A DNA stretch of 36,491 nucleotides from Paulinella micropora (taxonomy: Eukaryota > Cercozoa > Imbricatea > Euglyphida): NCBI GenBank assembly GCA_009731375.1, contig BJOX01000331.1, forward strand, positions 198,884-235,374. The letters run 5' to 3'. This document shows positions 27,776 through 36,491 of this stretch, piece after piece. The number at the start of each line of letters is the position of its first letter. The first letter of the stretch is position 1. The position numbers and the translations under genes were made by a program. The notes beneath the pieces are model-generated. The model was given only the letters and a program-made list of their open reading frames with translations, was not told where the DNA came from and made no database searches.

Positions 27776-29683
27776 TTGGACGAAGGAGAACAAACTCAGT
27801 CAACTACTTTTCGTTCGTGGACGCAGGGTGAGATATCAGGCGATAATCTCATACCCGCGGGACAGAAGAGAGTCAGACCCCAGAAGCAACCAGTTGCTCC
27901 TCTAGTTAGCATAGCACCAGCTTCTGTAGCGTCAACACAACCACCACCCATATTGCCTGCCGCAAAATTGCTTGAGGTAGTGCCCGATTTTGCTCATAAT
28001 GCTTGCCTTTACTCTGCCATTGAACTGCCTCCCGATATCAAACCACAAGAGAAGAAGGTAGCAAGAGAGAAAGAGATACAGCAGCAGGAGAGATCGTTCG
28101 AGTGGGTGAGAGAGACAGTGGCGAGGAGAAGCGGCAGTAAAATAATACCACTAACATGGGTAGATACGGTAAAGCCAGACCCTAAAGGTGGTACTTATTG
28201 CAAGGCCAGAACAGCAATAAGAGGAGATTTAATGGAACCTGGCATTCATTTTAATGCTAAACGTACATATTCTCCTACTGCTCATCACCGCACATTTCTC
28301 ATGTTTGTTGCGCACGCTGCTGTTCATAATAGAGATTTGAGGCTTGTTGACTTTGTCACTGCATATTTGCACGCTATCATGCTTTACACCATCTACGCAC
28401 GCCCCCCACCTGGTTTTGAGCATGTTGGGTGGGTGTGGCTCATTCTCAAAGCGTATTACGGTCACCCTGAATCAGGACGGCTTTGGTATGATGTTTTGAA
28501 TGAGATAGTGGTTAAGTTTGGGTTCAAGCCCCTTGCCATTGACAAGGCATCGTATACAATTGTGAAGAACAACAACCCACTGCACACCACATTGATCACA
28601 TTTCATGTAGACGATGGATTGCATGTAGCTAACGAGAAAGAGCACCTTGAGTTAGTTAAGTTCTTCCAGAAAAGTGGTTTGAGATGCAAGGACCTCGGTG
28701 TTGCCACATCGTTCAAAAACATTTCGCTCGATCATTTCGAGAATGGCATCCTTGTACACCAGAGGATTTGTATTAAAGCCGTGTTGCTCAAGCTTGGCTA
28801 TGACGGCGCTATTCCCGCCAAGTCCACCAATACCTCTGATGTTGTTCGTCCACTCAAGCCCGGACATCCCATTTTAGAGTATGATCTTCGTACTCTCATC
28901 GGTGTCTTACTTTTCGTAGCAGTCAACACTCAGCCTTTGATCGTTTGTGTTCTGAACATGGCAGCTTTGGATATGATTCCGAACCCCCCTCGTGCGTATT
29001 CGCGTATCGATAAGATTTGCAGGTTTTTGCTTACTCCTCGTGGGATTTTCTTTCGTAGAGCGGACAAAACTATCACTTCGATGTGGAGTTACGCTAACCA
29101 CGAGGAGCGTAAGCACAGGCAATTTTCTCTGTCGCCCGTGATGGAATCGGACATTGACCCTACTCATTTAGCTCAGAACTCAGTCAAACTCGGTGAAGGG
29201 GAAATTCCAAAGGAAATCCGGCAAAAGACCCCTGTGTTCGGTTATTGCGATTCCGATTTCGCTTTTCGTGTCGAGGACAGAAGATCTCGAAGTGGTTTCA
29301 TTTTTTTCTTTCACTTGACCCCGATTTGTGTTTTCTCTAAGTTGCAATCCGTTGTTGCCAATTTGACTGTCGAAGCTGAGATTATAGCCGCAAATGAGGC
29401 GGTTAGGGAGGCAGAGGCCATTTGGAAGGTGCTGGTAGATATGGGTTATTCGCCGGGCACCATCCCGATCCTCGAGGATAACTCAGGAGCTATCTCATTG
29501 TCGGCTCGCGGCTTGGGTGAAAACCGTACTAAACACATTGCAGTGCGTTTTCATTACTTGGTCGACAGGTGCCGTGCAAGGTCCGTGCAGTTGTACAAAA
29601 TTGCGTCAAAGAAAAATTTAGCAGATTACCTGACTAAATCTCTTGCACTCAATTCTCGCCAATCTGCGGGCATGTCACGGTAG
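27776..29683 (+). CDS. Copia reverse transcriptase and RNase H
   Basis: The start is nominal, because the true frame enters from the broken linker upstream. Residues are numbered from 27776. The reverse transcriptase begins near residue 110 with FEWVRETVARRSGSKIIPLTWVD and has KARTAIRGD, LVDFVTAYLHAIM (first Asp), GRLWYDVL and a catalytic HVDD at 277-280. Copia elements usually have YVDD there. RNase H follows with the blocks FGYCDSDFAF, SRSGFIFFF, TVEAEIIAANEAVREA and ILEDNSGAISLSA, then RTKHIAVRFHYLVD. It ends LADYLTKSLALN and TAG at 29681-29683. The frame is intact for 636 codons, the best preserved part of the element. The enzyme would copy the element's RNA inside the particle. Confidence 0.95.
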   Translation: MDEGEQTQSTTFRSWTQGEISGDNLIPAGQKRVRPQKQPVAPLVSIAPASVASTQPPPILPAAKLLEVVPDFAHNACLYSAIELPPDIKPQEKKVAREKEIQQQERSFEWVRETVARRSGSKIIPLTWVDTVKPDPKGGTYCKARTAIRGDLMEPGIHFNAKRTYSPTAHHRTFLMFVAHAAVHNRDLRLVDFVTAYLHAIMLYTIYARPPPGFEHVGWVWLILKAYYGHPESGRLWYDVLNEIVVKFGFKPLAIDKASYTIVKNNNPLHTTLITFHVDDGLHVANEKEHLELVKFFQKSGLRCKDLGVATSFKNISLDHFENGILVHQRICIKAVLLKLGYDGAIPAKSTNTSDVVRPLKPGHPILEYDLRTLIGVLLFVAVNTQPLIVCVLNMAALDMIPNPPRAYSRIDKICRFLLTPRGIFFRRADKTITSMWSYANHEERKHRQFSLSPVMESDIDPTHLAQNSVKLGEGEIPKEIRQKTPVFGYCDSDFAFRVEDRRSRSGFIFFFHLTPICVFSKLQSVVANLTVEAEIIAANEAVREAEAIWKVLVDMGYSPGTIPILEDNSGAISLSARGLGENRTKHIAVRFHYLVDRCRARSVQLYKIASKKNLADYLTKSLALNSRQSAGMSR

Positions 29684-31240
29684 AAATGCCGATTGAATAG
29701 CTTTGCTTTGTTGTATTATGCATTCCGCACCATGCGTTATATGACATTATTGTTTTTTGATTGTTTGTGTATATTGCTTTCGTCTCCTTTAATGTCTAAA
29801 TATTTATCAACTAAACTCACTTTTGCTACATGAAACTCCGAAAAGCGAGGGGGAGAGAGAGCCACTGCTGTTATTGCGACATTAGAAGTTTATACATGTT
29901 ACATAGATTACATCGCATGTGTCGATGATCTACTTTGCTATATAGACTTAATCAAAGTTAATGTCATAATAATAGTTAATAGTAATAGTTATGACCAGAC
30001 ATATAAATTGTAAACTAAGTAGACCCAATGAGGCCACCAGGGAGCTTTGTACTATGGTTATACTTTTGTTAGCGCTACTAAATAGTAGACATAGTTGTCG
30101 ATGTGATCGGATCGCTCATATTTCTCGGTATATGCTTGTATCCTTTGACAACCGTCAGATGTAATAGATAATTAATGTAAAAATGCAACCTTTAATGCCA
30201 AGTTATTATCTTCATGTTGATGTTTTCTGTTGTTATGTTGGTAATGTTGCGCGTCTAAACAGAATTACTTCATGATGATGTTGTCATATGTTGTTTCTTA
30301 TGGTTACATGTTTATCTATATGCTATGACTATATACATCTTACCAGCAGGTGCTTCAGGTAGCGGAACCGGCATGTTCATAACTGCGTATAGGCACGGTG
30401 AAGGCCCAGCATGTTTGTTTTGCTGCTATCTAGCGATATCTTTACCTGTCATGCGTATTATATATAATTCATATTTGCCCGTTCATATATTAAGTAATTA
30501 TACCTGTTTTTATTGCATTATCGTATGTGCATCATAAGTATGTGCGTTTATTATCGTTTCTGTGCACGTCTCATTGCATGAGGTTGTATTGGTGTGTGCA
30601 GACGGGTATATACGGGTTTGCGAATTTCACGCAAAATTTACGCTCATTTTTATGTTTTATGCTTTGACAACCTTGCAGGGACCCAGACAATGCGTTCCTG
30701 ACCATGCTAGTCGGGTTTGACATTTCCCCGACATTTAACTATATAAATCATGTATGATGATTACATTTTCTATGTTTATGGTTATTAGTGCATATTTTTC
30801 AAATTTTTATATCAATCTGGGATCAACTTATATTTGCCTATGATAGTGTCATAATATGACATTTCATTCAGTTAGAGTCTCCCCTTGAACTTCCGTAAGT
30901 TAGAAATAATAAGTTTCTGGGAAGGCAATATAAAGGTAGCTATTAAGGGATAGCACTGAGGGGTGCGAGCTCTACTACCAACGTCACACTGCTATTACAG
31001 GACTATAGTACGTGAGTCACACGTACTGCGCTATGGCCGGGGCATAGCTCTGAATGGGACATCCGGCCCCTGTTAGCAGAGCCGATGTATCTACTTCTAC
31101 GAGAGGCGAGGGAGTGGATAATCGACTCGAGTAGGTGTAATATTAATTTAATTTCCATCATTTTTATGCTAATACATATTTCCACAGGCTTAAGGATTAT
31201 CCTTAATTATGTCACAGTTTGTACTAATCTAAAATAATCA
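29684..31240 (+). other. Copia 3' non-coding region, 1.56 kb
   Basis: This region is AT-rich and lies between the end of RNase H and the polypurine tract. Copia elements usually have only a short spacer here. A 70-codon frame at 30325-30537 has low coding quality. The Pol frame stays open for about 50 codons past the TAG, but the sequence there is not protein-like. It may be an extra untranslated region, an acquired fragment or a decayed ORF. Confidence 0.6.
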
Positions 31241-31247
31241 GGGGGAG
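31241..31247 (+). promoter_or_regulatory. Polypurine tract of the copia element
   Basis: GGGGGAG lies directly before the LTR start TGTTGGACTATAG, as expected for the plus-strand primer. Confidence 0.88.
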
Positions 31248-31497
31248 TGTTGGACTATAGATTTGGTAACTAATATATCCATGTATTTAACCGGGTCATG
31301 CGGTTAGATCCCCTATCAGAATAACTAATGCCAATCCACCTTAATGGACAGAGTGGGTATATCTGCCGCCATTAAGTGTGTCCACTTATTGTTCTGTTAT
31401 TAATACTAGCCCTACTAATCGTTTTAGTCATCCGTTACTGTTGGCCCGGGTAAAGTATAATCATTAAAGTCATTCTTCGGTATATTGTAAATCAATA
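31248..31497 (+). repeat. Left part of the copia 3' LTR, truncated
   Basis: It starts TGTTGGACTATAGATTTGG and follows the solo LTR (minus strand of about 4590-4824) with small changes as far as TCAATA at about 31497. After that the two sequences are unrelated. The second part of the LTR, with the poly(A)-like motif, is missing here but present at 21465-21881. Confidence 0.88.
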
Positions 31498-32606
31498 AGA
31501 GCTCAACCCATGCGAGCTAGTGTTTGCTAATAATGTAAAACATTTCATGAGAGCATATAGCCTCAGGCACTGATGATATTTTTCTCGCTGAGATTTACAG
31601 AGCATTTGCGAATGCAACAGACTTGGACTCCAAAAAGTATAATATGAAGTAATAGCAGCTCAGTACCAGCGATGCATTCCTTGACAGATTAAACCGATTC
31701 GCTTCAGCAACTGAAAAAAAAATCAAGTTCAACTGAAAAATACTGTATTAATACTTGAATTTCAATTTTATTAATGGCAGAACTTGATTAATATTATTAA
31801 TATTAATATTATTAATATTATTAATATTAACAGTGACAAATATTAATAGATTCAAAATTCTGCTGCCAAAACATTTTTTATATTAATACAGTGGATATTT
31901 AATATTATTGTAATATTAATTTTCAAGGAATAGTTATTTATTAACAGGGGTTTACCAGATCCCGAGTGACCGTGCTCACCCCTTGGCCATAATAATGAGA
32001 AAATATTGGGTTTTGTTAGAGGGAAAAGGCAAGGGTAAGGTATTAATAAAGGGGAAGGTGAGTGTGTGTTCTCCAATGCATGTGAGCTGTGCTCACGACA
32101 AAGATTCTGAGCGGGAAGTCTGTGGTGTAGAATTGGTTTGGGTTGGTAACGGATGTAGTTGAGTTGGTTAAGTAGCACTGCCAGTCACTGAGTGAGAAAA
32201 ATTACAAGTTGATATGGGTAAAAAAGGAATTAATATATTTTAATATTATAATTTTCATAATCTGAATTCCAACAATAATCAGAAAACTAGTTCAAAATCC
32301 GAATTCCAACCAAAATCAGAAAACTAAGTTAAAATCTGAAAAATAGTTTTTTTTCCCCCCACTTGAACGTCGTCAACAATAAAGAACGTGATCTCCGCAA
32401 TCGACCATTTCTAAGTCGGATAATTCAGCAGTTTGAAGTCGGTGGCAGCATGGGAAGTCGATCTCAGAGGAAAAAATTATCTCTAGAACTGCGCCAACGC
32501 CCGGCCCGGGCCCCACTGTAAATTGGTCTGGGTCTGCACCTTAATATTATCGTCATGTGGTTTGCTTGTTCAGAGCTGCGAAGTGGTAAAGGGTTGCAGG
32601 AAACAT
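31498..32606. other. AT-rich spacer
   Basis: Repeated TATTAAT units make a self-complementary block at about 31785-31850. A 37-bp tandem pair lies at 32261-32334. A G/C-rich palindrome (GGCCCGGGCC) occurs near 32502. A 108-codon minus-strand frame (31852-32178) has no recognisable domain and I do not call it a gene. Confidence 0.5.
32261..32334. repeat. 37-bp tandem duplication, two copies
   Basis: Two adjacent copies (32261-32297 and 32298-32334) share GAATTCCAAC, AATCAGAAAACTA and AAAA ends, with a few substitutions. A third partial start (TCTGAA) follows. Confidence 0.88.
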
Positions 32607-32671
32607 CAGGCTAGGCTAGGCTAGGCTAGGTTAGGCTGGGTTAGGCTAGGCTAGGCTAGGCTAGGCTAGGG
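32607..32671. repeat. TAGGC pentanucleotide array
   Basis: About 12 units of CTAGG/TAGGC with two variant units (TTAGG and TGGGT) occupy this stretch. It resembles a telomeric repeat only superficially: the period is five, not six or seven. Confidence 0.9.
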
Positions 32672-32756
32672 TCTGTCATTGGGGATGGGAAGGCGTTCTC
32701 AGGAAAATTCAGACAAAGTGGTCAGGCTTCAAAATAAAAGCAGGGCGTTGAAGAAG

Positions 32757-33007
32757 TTGTTGTTTGTTGTTGTTTTTGTTTGTTTGTTTGCGTGTTGTTG
32801 TTGTTGTTGTTGTTGATGATGATGATGATGATGTTGATGATGTTGTTGTTTGTCGTCGTCGTTGGCGTCGTCGTCGTTGTTGTTGCTGCTGTTGTTGTTC
32901 TCGTTGTTTCCCGATAAGGACAAATCACTGCGGGGCAGGACCACGAAGGCAAGAAGCATTTTCGTCATTTGTTGTTGTTGTTATCGTTGTTATCCTTGCA
33001 TTTTCGT

Positions 33008-33042
<35 letters not shown>

Positions 33043-33127
33043 ATCGTTGTTATCCCTGCATTTTCGTTTGTTGTTGTTGTTGTTGTTGTTGTTGCTGTTA
33101 TTGTTGTTGTTGTTATCGTCGTTATCA
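32757..33127. repeat. GTT microsatellite with embedded 60-bp units
   Basis: GTT and GAT/GTC triplets run through most of this stretch. A core containing GTTATCGTTGTTATCC and GCATTTTCG recurs with a spacing of about 60 bases (at about 32999 and 33059, and a shorter related piece at 32955). Frames here are repeat translations only (poly-V, poly-L, poly-C, poly-N, poly-T). Confidence 0.9.
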
Positions 33128-33175
33128 TCCTTATTACCATCGTCGTTCCTGTCACTGGGGGGTAGGGGGAGAGCT

Positions 33176-33608
33176 ATTCTTAGGACTACTTGCACTAGCG
33201 CTAGTTGCACTAGCATTTACGGCCTCTGCCTTGGCCACCTGCAGATAGATTAATAAAGATAGATAGGTAGATAGGTAGGTAGGTAGGTATATATATATAT
33301 GTATAGGTAGATAGATAGATAGATAGATAGATCGATAGATAGAAAGATAGATAGATAGATAGATAGAATGCTTAGGATGTCTTGCGCTAGCACTAACGGC
33401 CTCTGGCTTTGCCACCTGCAGATAGATTAACAAAGATAGGTTGGTAGATAGGCAGGTAGATAGGTAGGTAGATAGGTAGGTAGATAGGTAGGTAGATAGG
33501 TAGGTAGGTAGATAGATAGATAGATAGATAGATATATAGATAGATAGATAGATAGATAGCATGCTTAGGACTTCTGAGATAAACAGATAGGTAGATAGAT
33601 AGATAGAT

Positions 33609-33646
<38 letters not shown>

Positions 33647-33698
33647 CGCTAGCTCTAACGGCTTCTGGCTTGCCCACCTGCAGATACATCAAAGACAG
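33176..33698 (-). repeat. Amplified exon-like islands (acceptor plus Ala/Ser coding) in GATA array
   Basis: On the minus strand a unit recurs at 33176-33258, 33369-33438 and 33645-33698, with a shortened copy at 33561-33590. Each full unit has a pyrimidine-rich run, CTGCAG and then a frame VAKxEAVxASA. This looks like a 3' splice site followed by the start of an exon. The bases between the units are GATA/GTAG repeats of different length, so the unit spacing varies (about 180 and 260). The copies differ by a few substitutions. At 33258-33246 the longest copy continues as ASATSASASSPKNSS. I read this as an exon edge of a minus-strand host gene that was multiplied along with the microsatellite. 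Confidence 0.6.
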
Positions 33699-33803
33699 AT
33701 AGATAGGTAGGTAGGTATTTATGTATGTATGTATGTATGTATGCATGTATGTATGTTAGGTAGGTATGTATGTATGTAGGTAGATAGATAGATAGGTAGA
33801 TAA

Positions 33804-33844
<41 letters not shown>

Positions 33845-33868
33845 ATAGATAGAGTAGATGGGTAGACA

Positions 33869-33903
<35 letters not shown>

Positions 33904-33932
33904 ATTGTCGACCATTTTAAGCTACCTACCTA

Positions 33933-33969
<37 letters not shown>

Positions 33970-33973
33970 AAGA

Positions 33974-34050
<77 letters not shown>
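33699..34050. repeat. GTAT, GATA, GT and GA microsatellites
   Basis: Short arrays of these units follow one another, broken only by a unique island at 33902-33932 (GCATTGTCGACCATTTTAAG). No gene is present. Confidence 0.9.
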
Positions 34051-34052
<2 letters not shown>

Positions 34053-34479
34053 CATTGTGGTCCTCATCATAGGTAAGTAGGTAGGTAGGTTGGTAGGTAG
34101 GTAGGTAGGTAGGTAGGTAGGTAGGAAGGTTGGTAGGTAGGTAGGTAGGTAGGTAGGTAGGTAGGTAGGCAGGTAAATAGGTAGGTAGGTAGGTAGGTAA
34201 GTAGGAAGGTTGGTAGGTAGGTAGGTAGGTACGTAGGTAGGTAGGTAGGTAGATAGGTGACCGTTTTAAGAAATTGTTATCCTTTAGTCCTCATCATGTG
34301 TAGGTAGGTAGGAAGGTAGGTAGGCAGGTAGGCAGGTAGGTAGGTAGGTAGGTAGGTAGGTAGGTAGGCAGGTAGGTAGTAGGTAGGTAGGTAGGTAGGT
34401 AGGTAGGTAGGAAGGTAGGTAGGTAGGTAGGTAGGTAGGTAGGCAGGCAGGCAGGCAGGCAGGCAGGTAGGTAGGTAGG

Positions 34480-34524
<45 letters not shown>

Positions 34525-34554
34525 GACCGTTTTAAGAAAGTGTTGTCCCTTGGT
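34051..34554. repeat. GTAG arrays with GACCGTTTTAAG islands
   Basis: The AGGT/GTAG array is interrupted by islands at 34051-34072 (GCATTGTGGTCCTCATCAT), about 34258-34301 and 34524-34563. The last two share GACCGTTTTAAGAAA, then TGTT, TCC, and CTCATCAT or CTTCATCAT. The island at 33902 shares GACCATTTTAAG. They are diverged copies of one short unique sequence spread through the array. Confidence 0.85.
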
Positions 34555-34960
34555 CTTCATCATTCCCACCATGGCGGCCTCTCCTAATGTATGTATGTAT
34601 GTACGTATGTATGTATGTATGTATGTATGTACGTATGTATGTGTGTATGTAGGTCATCATTCCCACCGGCGGCCTCACCTTTTGTATGTATGTATGTATG
34701 CATGTATGTATGTATGTATGTATGCATGTATGCATGTATGTATGTATGTATGTATGTATGTATGTAGGTCATCATTCCCACCATGGCGGCCTCTCCTAAT
34801 GTATGTATGTATGTATGTATGTATGTATGTATGTATGTATGTAGGTCATCATTCCCACCATGCGGCCTCTCCTAATGTATGTATGTATGTATGTATGTGT
34901 ATGTATGTATGTATGTATGTATCTAGGTCATCATTCCCACCATGGCGACCTCTCCTAATG
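34555..34960. repeat. Five islands of TCATCATTCCCACCATGGCGG in a GTAT array
   Basis: Copies lie at about 34555-34591, 34649-34685, 34766-34803, 34842-34879 and 34924-34960, separated by GTAT units. Each has CATCATTCCCACC, a GGCGG-type core and CTCCTAATGTATG; copy 2 differs most (CACCTTTTGTATG). The spacing varies from about 75 to 117 bases because the GTAT blocks differ in length. Confidence 0.92.
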
Positions 34961-35113
34961 TATGTATGTATGTATGTATGTATGTATGTATGTATGTACC
35001 TGATTGTGTGTATTATGTATGTATGTATGTATGTATGTATGTATGTCTGTATGCATGTATGTCTGTATGTATGTGTATGTATGTATGTATGTATCTATGT
35101 ATGTATGTATGTA

Positions 35114-35144
<31 letters not shown>

Positions 35145-35272
35145 ATGTATGTGTGTTATGTGTGTTAATGTATGTATGTATGTATGTGTGTATGTATGTA
35201 TGTGTGTATGTGTGTATGTATGTATGTATGTATGTATGTATGTATGTATGTGTGCAAGTGTGTATGCATATG

Positions 35273-35304
<32 letters not shown>

Positions 35305-35359
35305 CATGTATGTATGTATGTATGTATGTATGTATGTGCGGCAAGGATATATATATATG

Positions 35360-35390
<31 letters not shown>

Positions 35391-35405
35391 GTATATATAT
35401 ATATG

Positions 35406-35445
<40 letters not shown>

Positions 35446-35598
35446 TAGCCTATCAGCTCCGCCATACATATCAAGAAATACATACATGCATACATGCATA
35501 TATAAATACATACATACATACATACATGCATACATAGATACATACATACATACGTACATACATACATACATACATATCTCCTCCGGGAAAACCTATAT

Positions 35599-35629
<31 letters not shown>

Positions 35630-35685
35630 CATATATACATGATGATTCCTACATACCTACATACATACCTACATACATACCTACC

Positions 35686-35719
<34 letters not shown>

Positions 35720-36030
35720 CATATATACATACCTCCAGGAAAACCTATATATACATACCTACATTCATACATACATATGTACCTACATACATGATGATAC
35801 ATACATACCTACATATATACCTACATACATGATGATATATACATACATACATACATACATACATACATACATGCATACATACATACATGCATACATACAT
35901 ACATACATATATACCTCCTCCGGGATAACCTCCTGGATTCTCCATACCTACATATATACATATATACATACATACATACATACATACATACTTACATACA
36001 TACATACATACCTCCTGGATTCTCGATACC
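34961..36030. repeat. GTAT array facing an ATAC array across an AT/GA core
   Basis: GTAT units continue to about 35337. An AT-rich core (35345-35408) and a GA run (35409-35441) follow, then about 30 unique bases. From about 35465 the units are ATAC, the reverse complement of GTAT, to about 36010. Four islands with CCTCC..GGGA.AACC or CCTCCTGGATTCTC lie at about 35577, 35731, 35912 and 36010. The long frames on both strands are repeat translations (MYVC and YIHT). Confidence 0.92.
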
Positions 36031-36222
36031 TACAGAGATAAAGGTAGATAGATAGATAGAATAGGTAGATAGAATAGATAGAATAGAATAGATAGATAGA
36101 TAGATAGATAGATAGATTGATTGATAGATAGATAGATTTACTGAAGATAAATAGATGAAAAGCTAGGTGGATAAATAGATATTTAGGTAGACAAGAAGTG
36201 ATAGAAAGTTAGGTAAATACAT

Positions 36223-36261
<39 letters not shown>

Positions 36262-36273
36262 GAGAGAAAAGAC
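36031..36273. repeat. GATA/GAATA and GA microsatellite
   Basis: GATAGA units with occasional GAATA variants give way to degenerate sequence and then a GA run at about 36229-36265. No gene is visible. Confidence 0.9.
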
Positions 36274-36388
36274 AAATTTACCGGCAGTTGCGTTGAGCGA
36301 AGATATATATATATATACAGAGAGAGAGAGAGAGAGAGAAAGATAAATATTACCTGCAGTCGCGTTGAGGGAAACTGTGGGTACTGCT

Positions 36389-36426
<38 letters not shown>

Positions 36427-36491
36427 GAGAAGATAAAATTTACCTGCAGTCGCGTTGAGGGAGACTGTGGGGACTGCTGCCTTTGCCATGG
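36274..36491 (-). CDS. Host exon with splice donor, plus two upstream-array copies of its end
   Basis: At the window edge the minus strand reads MAKAAVPTVSLNATAG (from about 36489), then GTAAAT, so an exon ends in GCAG with a GT splice donor near 36443. The Met may be internal and the gene continues beyond the window. Within the following repeats the same exon end recurs. One copy at 36349-36391 is preceded by TATCAG, which could act as an acceptor, and ends in GCAG before GTAATA. A partial copy at 36275-36300 ends in GCCG before GTAAAT. All three encode the SLNATA peptide. Whether these copies are used as mini-exons or are dead is not known. The function is unknown; the composition (Ala, Val, Thr, Ser) is plain. 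Confidence 0.5.

Larger units (their letters stand above)
21465..31497 (+). mobile_element. Ty1/copia LTR retrotransposon, decayed, partial LTRs
   Basis: The order Gag, protease, integrase, reverse transcriptase/RNase H is diagnostic of Ty1/copia. The element has the right part of an LTR at its left end, a primer binding site, broken coding frames, a polypurine tract and the left part of an LTR at its right end. At least six frame changes, one in-frame TAG in Gag and truncated LTRs make this copy defective as assembled. It lies in the same orientation as the adjoining gypsy element. Confidence 0.9.

Noticed and set aside
30325-30537. Small 70-codon protein in the copia tail
   Set aside because: The AT-rich region gives such frames by chance, and no motif or neighbour supports it.
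31001-31140. Possible tRNA or small structured RNA
   Set aside because: Some short stems are visible, but no cloverleaf or A and B box arrangement could be found.
32607-32671. Telomere or interstitial telomeric repeat
   Set aside because: The unit is a pentamer (TAGGC), it is short, and it is not at a contig end.
34555-34960. Regularly spaced repeats resembling a CRISPR array
   Set aside because: The material between the copies is all GTAT microsatellite, not unique spacers, and the genome is eukaryotic.
34523-35448. Long frames of 168-295 codons on the plus strand and similar ones on the minus strand
   Set aside because: They are translations of GTAT/ATAC repeats (MYVC and YIHT) without any other protein feature.

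Overview
This window is nuclear DNA from a eukaryote. It has intron-type splice signals, long simple-sequence arrays, no operons, and two LTR retrotransposons of different superfamilies that fill about two thirds of it. I cannot name the species. Short exons, very heavy tetranucleotide repeats and Ty3/gypsy plus Ty1/copia elements would fit a protist or alga at least as well as a fungus or animal. Four runs of N (913-1053, 2462-2553, 7266-7694, 27319-27328) show that this is a draft scaffold, so some frame breaks may be sequence errors.

Layout. Positions 1-2460 are almost entirely microsatellites (GATA, GTAG, GA, GT, TCTG, CTTT, TTTA) and G-tracts. A lysine-rich host exon lies at about 2613-3172 on the plus strand and a second host exon, serine-tailed, at 6132-6626 on the minus strand. 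Between them lie host spacer DNA, a copia-family solo LTR in reverse orientation (4192-4824), a 35-bp tandem duplication and an inverted repeat.

From 7695 (the left end is hidden in the gap) to about 21464 lies a Ty3/gypsy element. It holds Gag, then Pol with aspartic protease, reverse transcriptase, RNase H and integrase with a GPY/F-type end. About 3.7 kb of unrecognised, frame-broken ORFs follow (16641-20405), then a repeat-bearing leader, a polypurine tract and the start of a 3' LTR. Gag, its C-terminal part and Pol all share one frame and are separated only by a TAG and a TGA.

Directly abutting it, 21465-31497 is a decayed Ty1/copia element in the same orientation. It has the right part of an LTR, a primer binding site, Gag with a CCHC knuckle, an unrecognised ORF with a Cys/His motif, protease, integrase, reverse transcriptase/RNase H, a polypurine tract, and the left part of an LTR. 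Its two partial LTRs add up to roughly one LTR, compared with the solo LTR at 4192-4824.

From 31498 to the end there is AT-rich spacer, then simple-repeat arrays. Embedded in the arrays are short islands of unique sequence, several of which look like amplified exon/splice-site pieces of minus-strand host genes (33176-33698 and 36274-36491). I found no tRNA, rRNA or CRISPR array. The strongest candidates for something undescribed are the post-integrase ORF cluster of the gypsy element, the Cys/His-motif ORF of the copia element, the possibly permuted copia copy, and the exon islands inside microsatellites.
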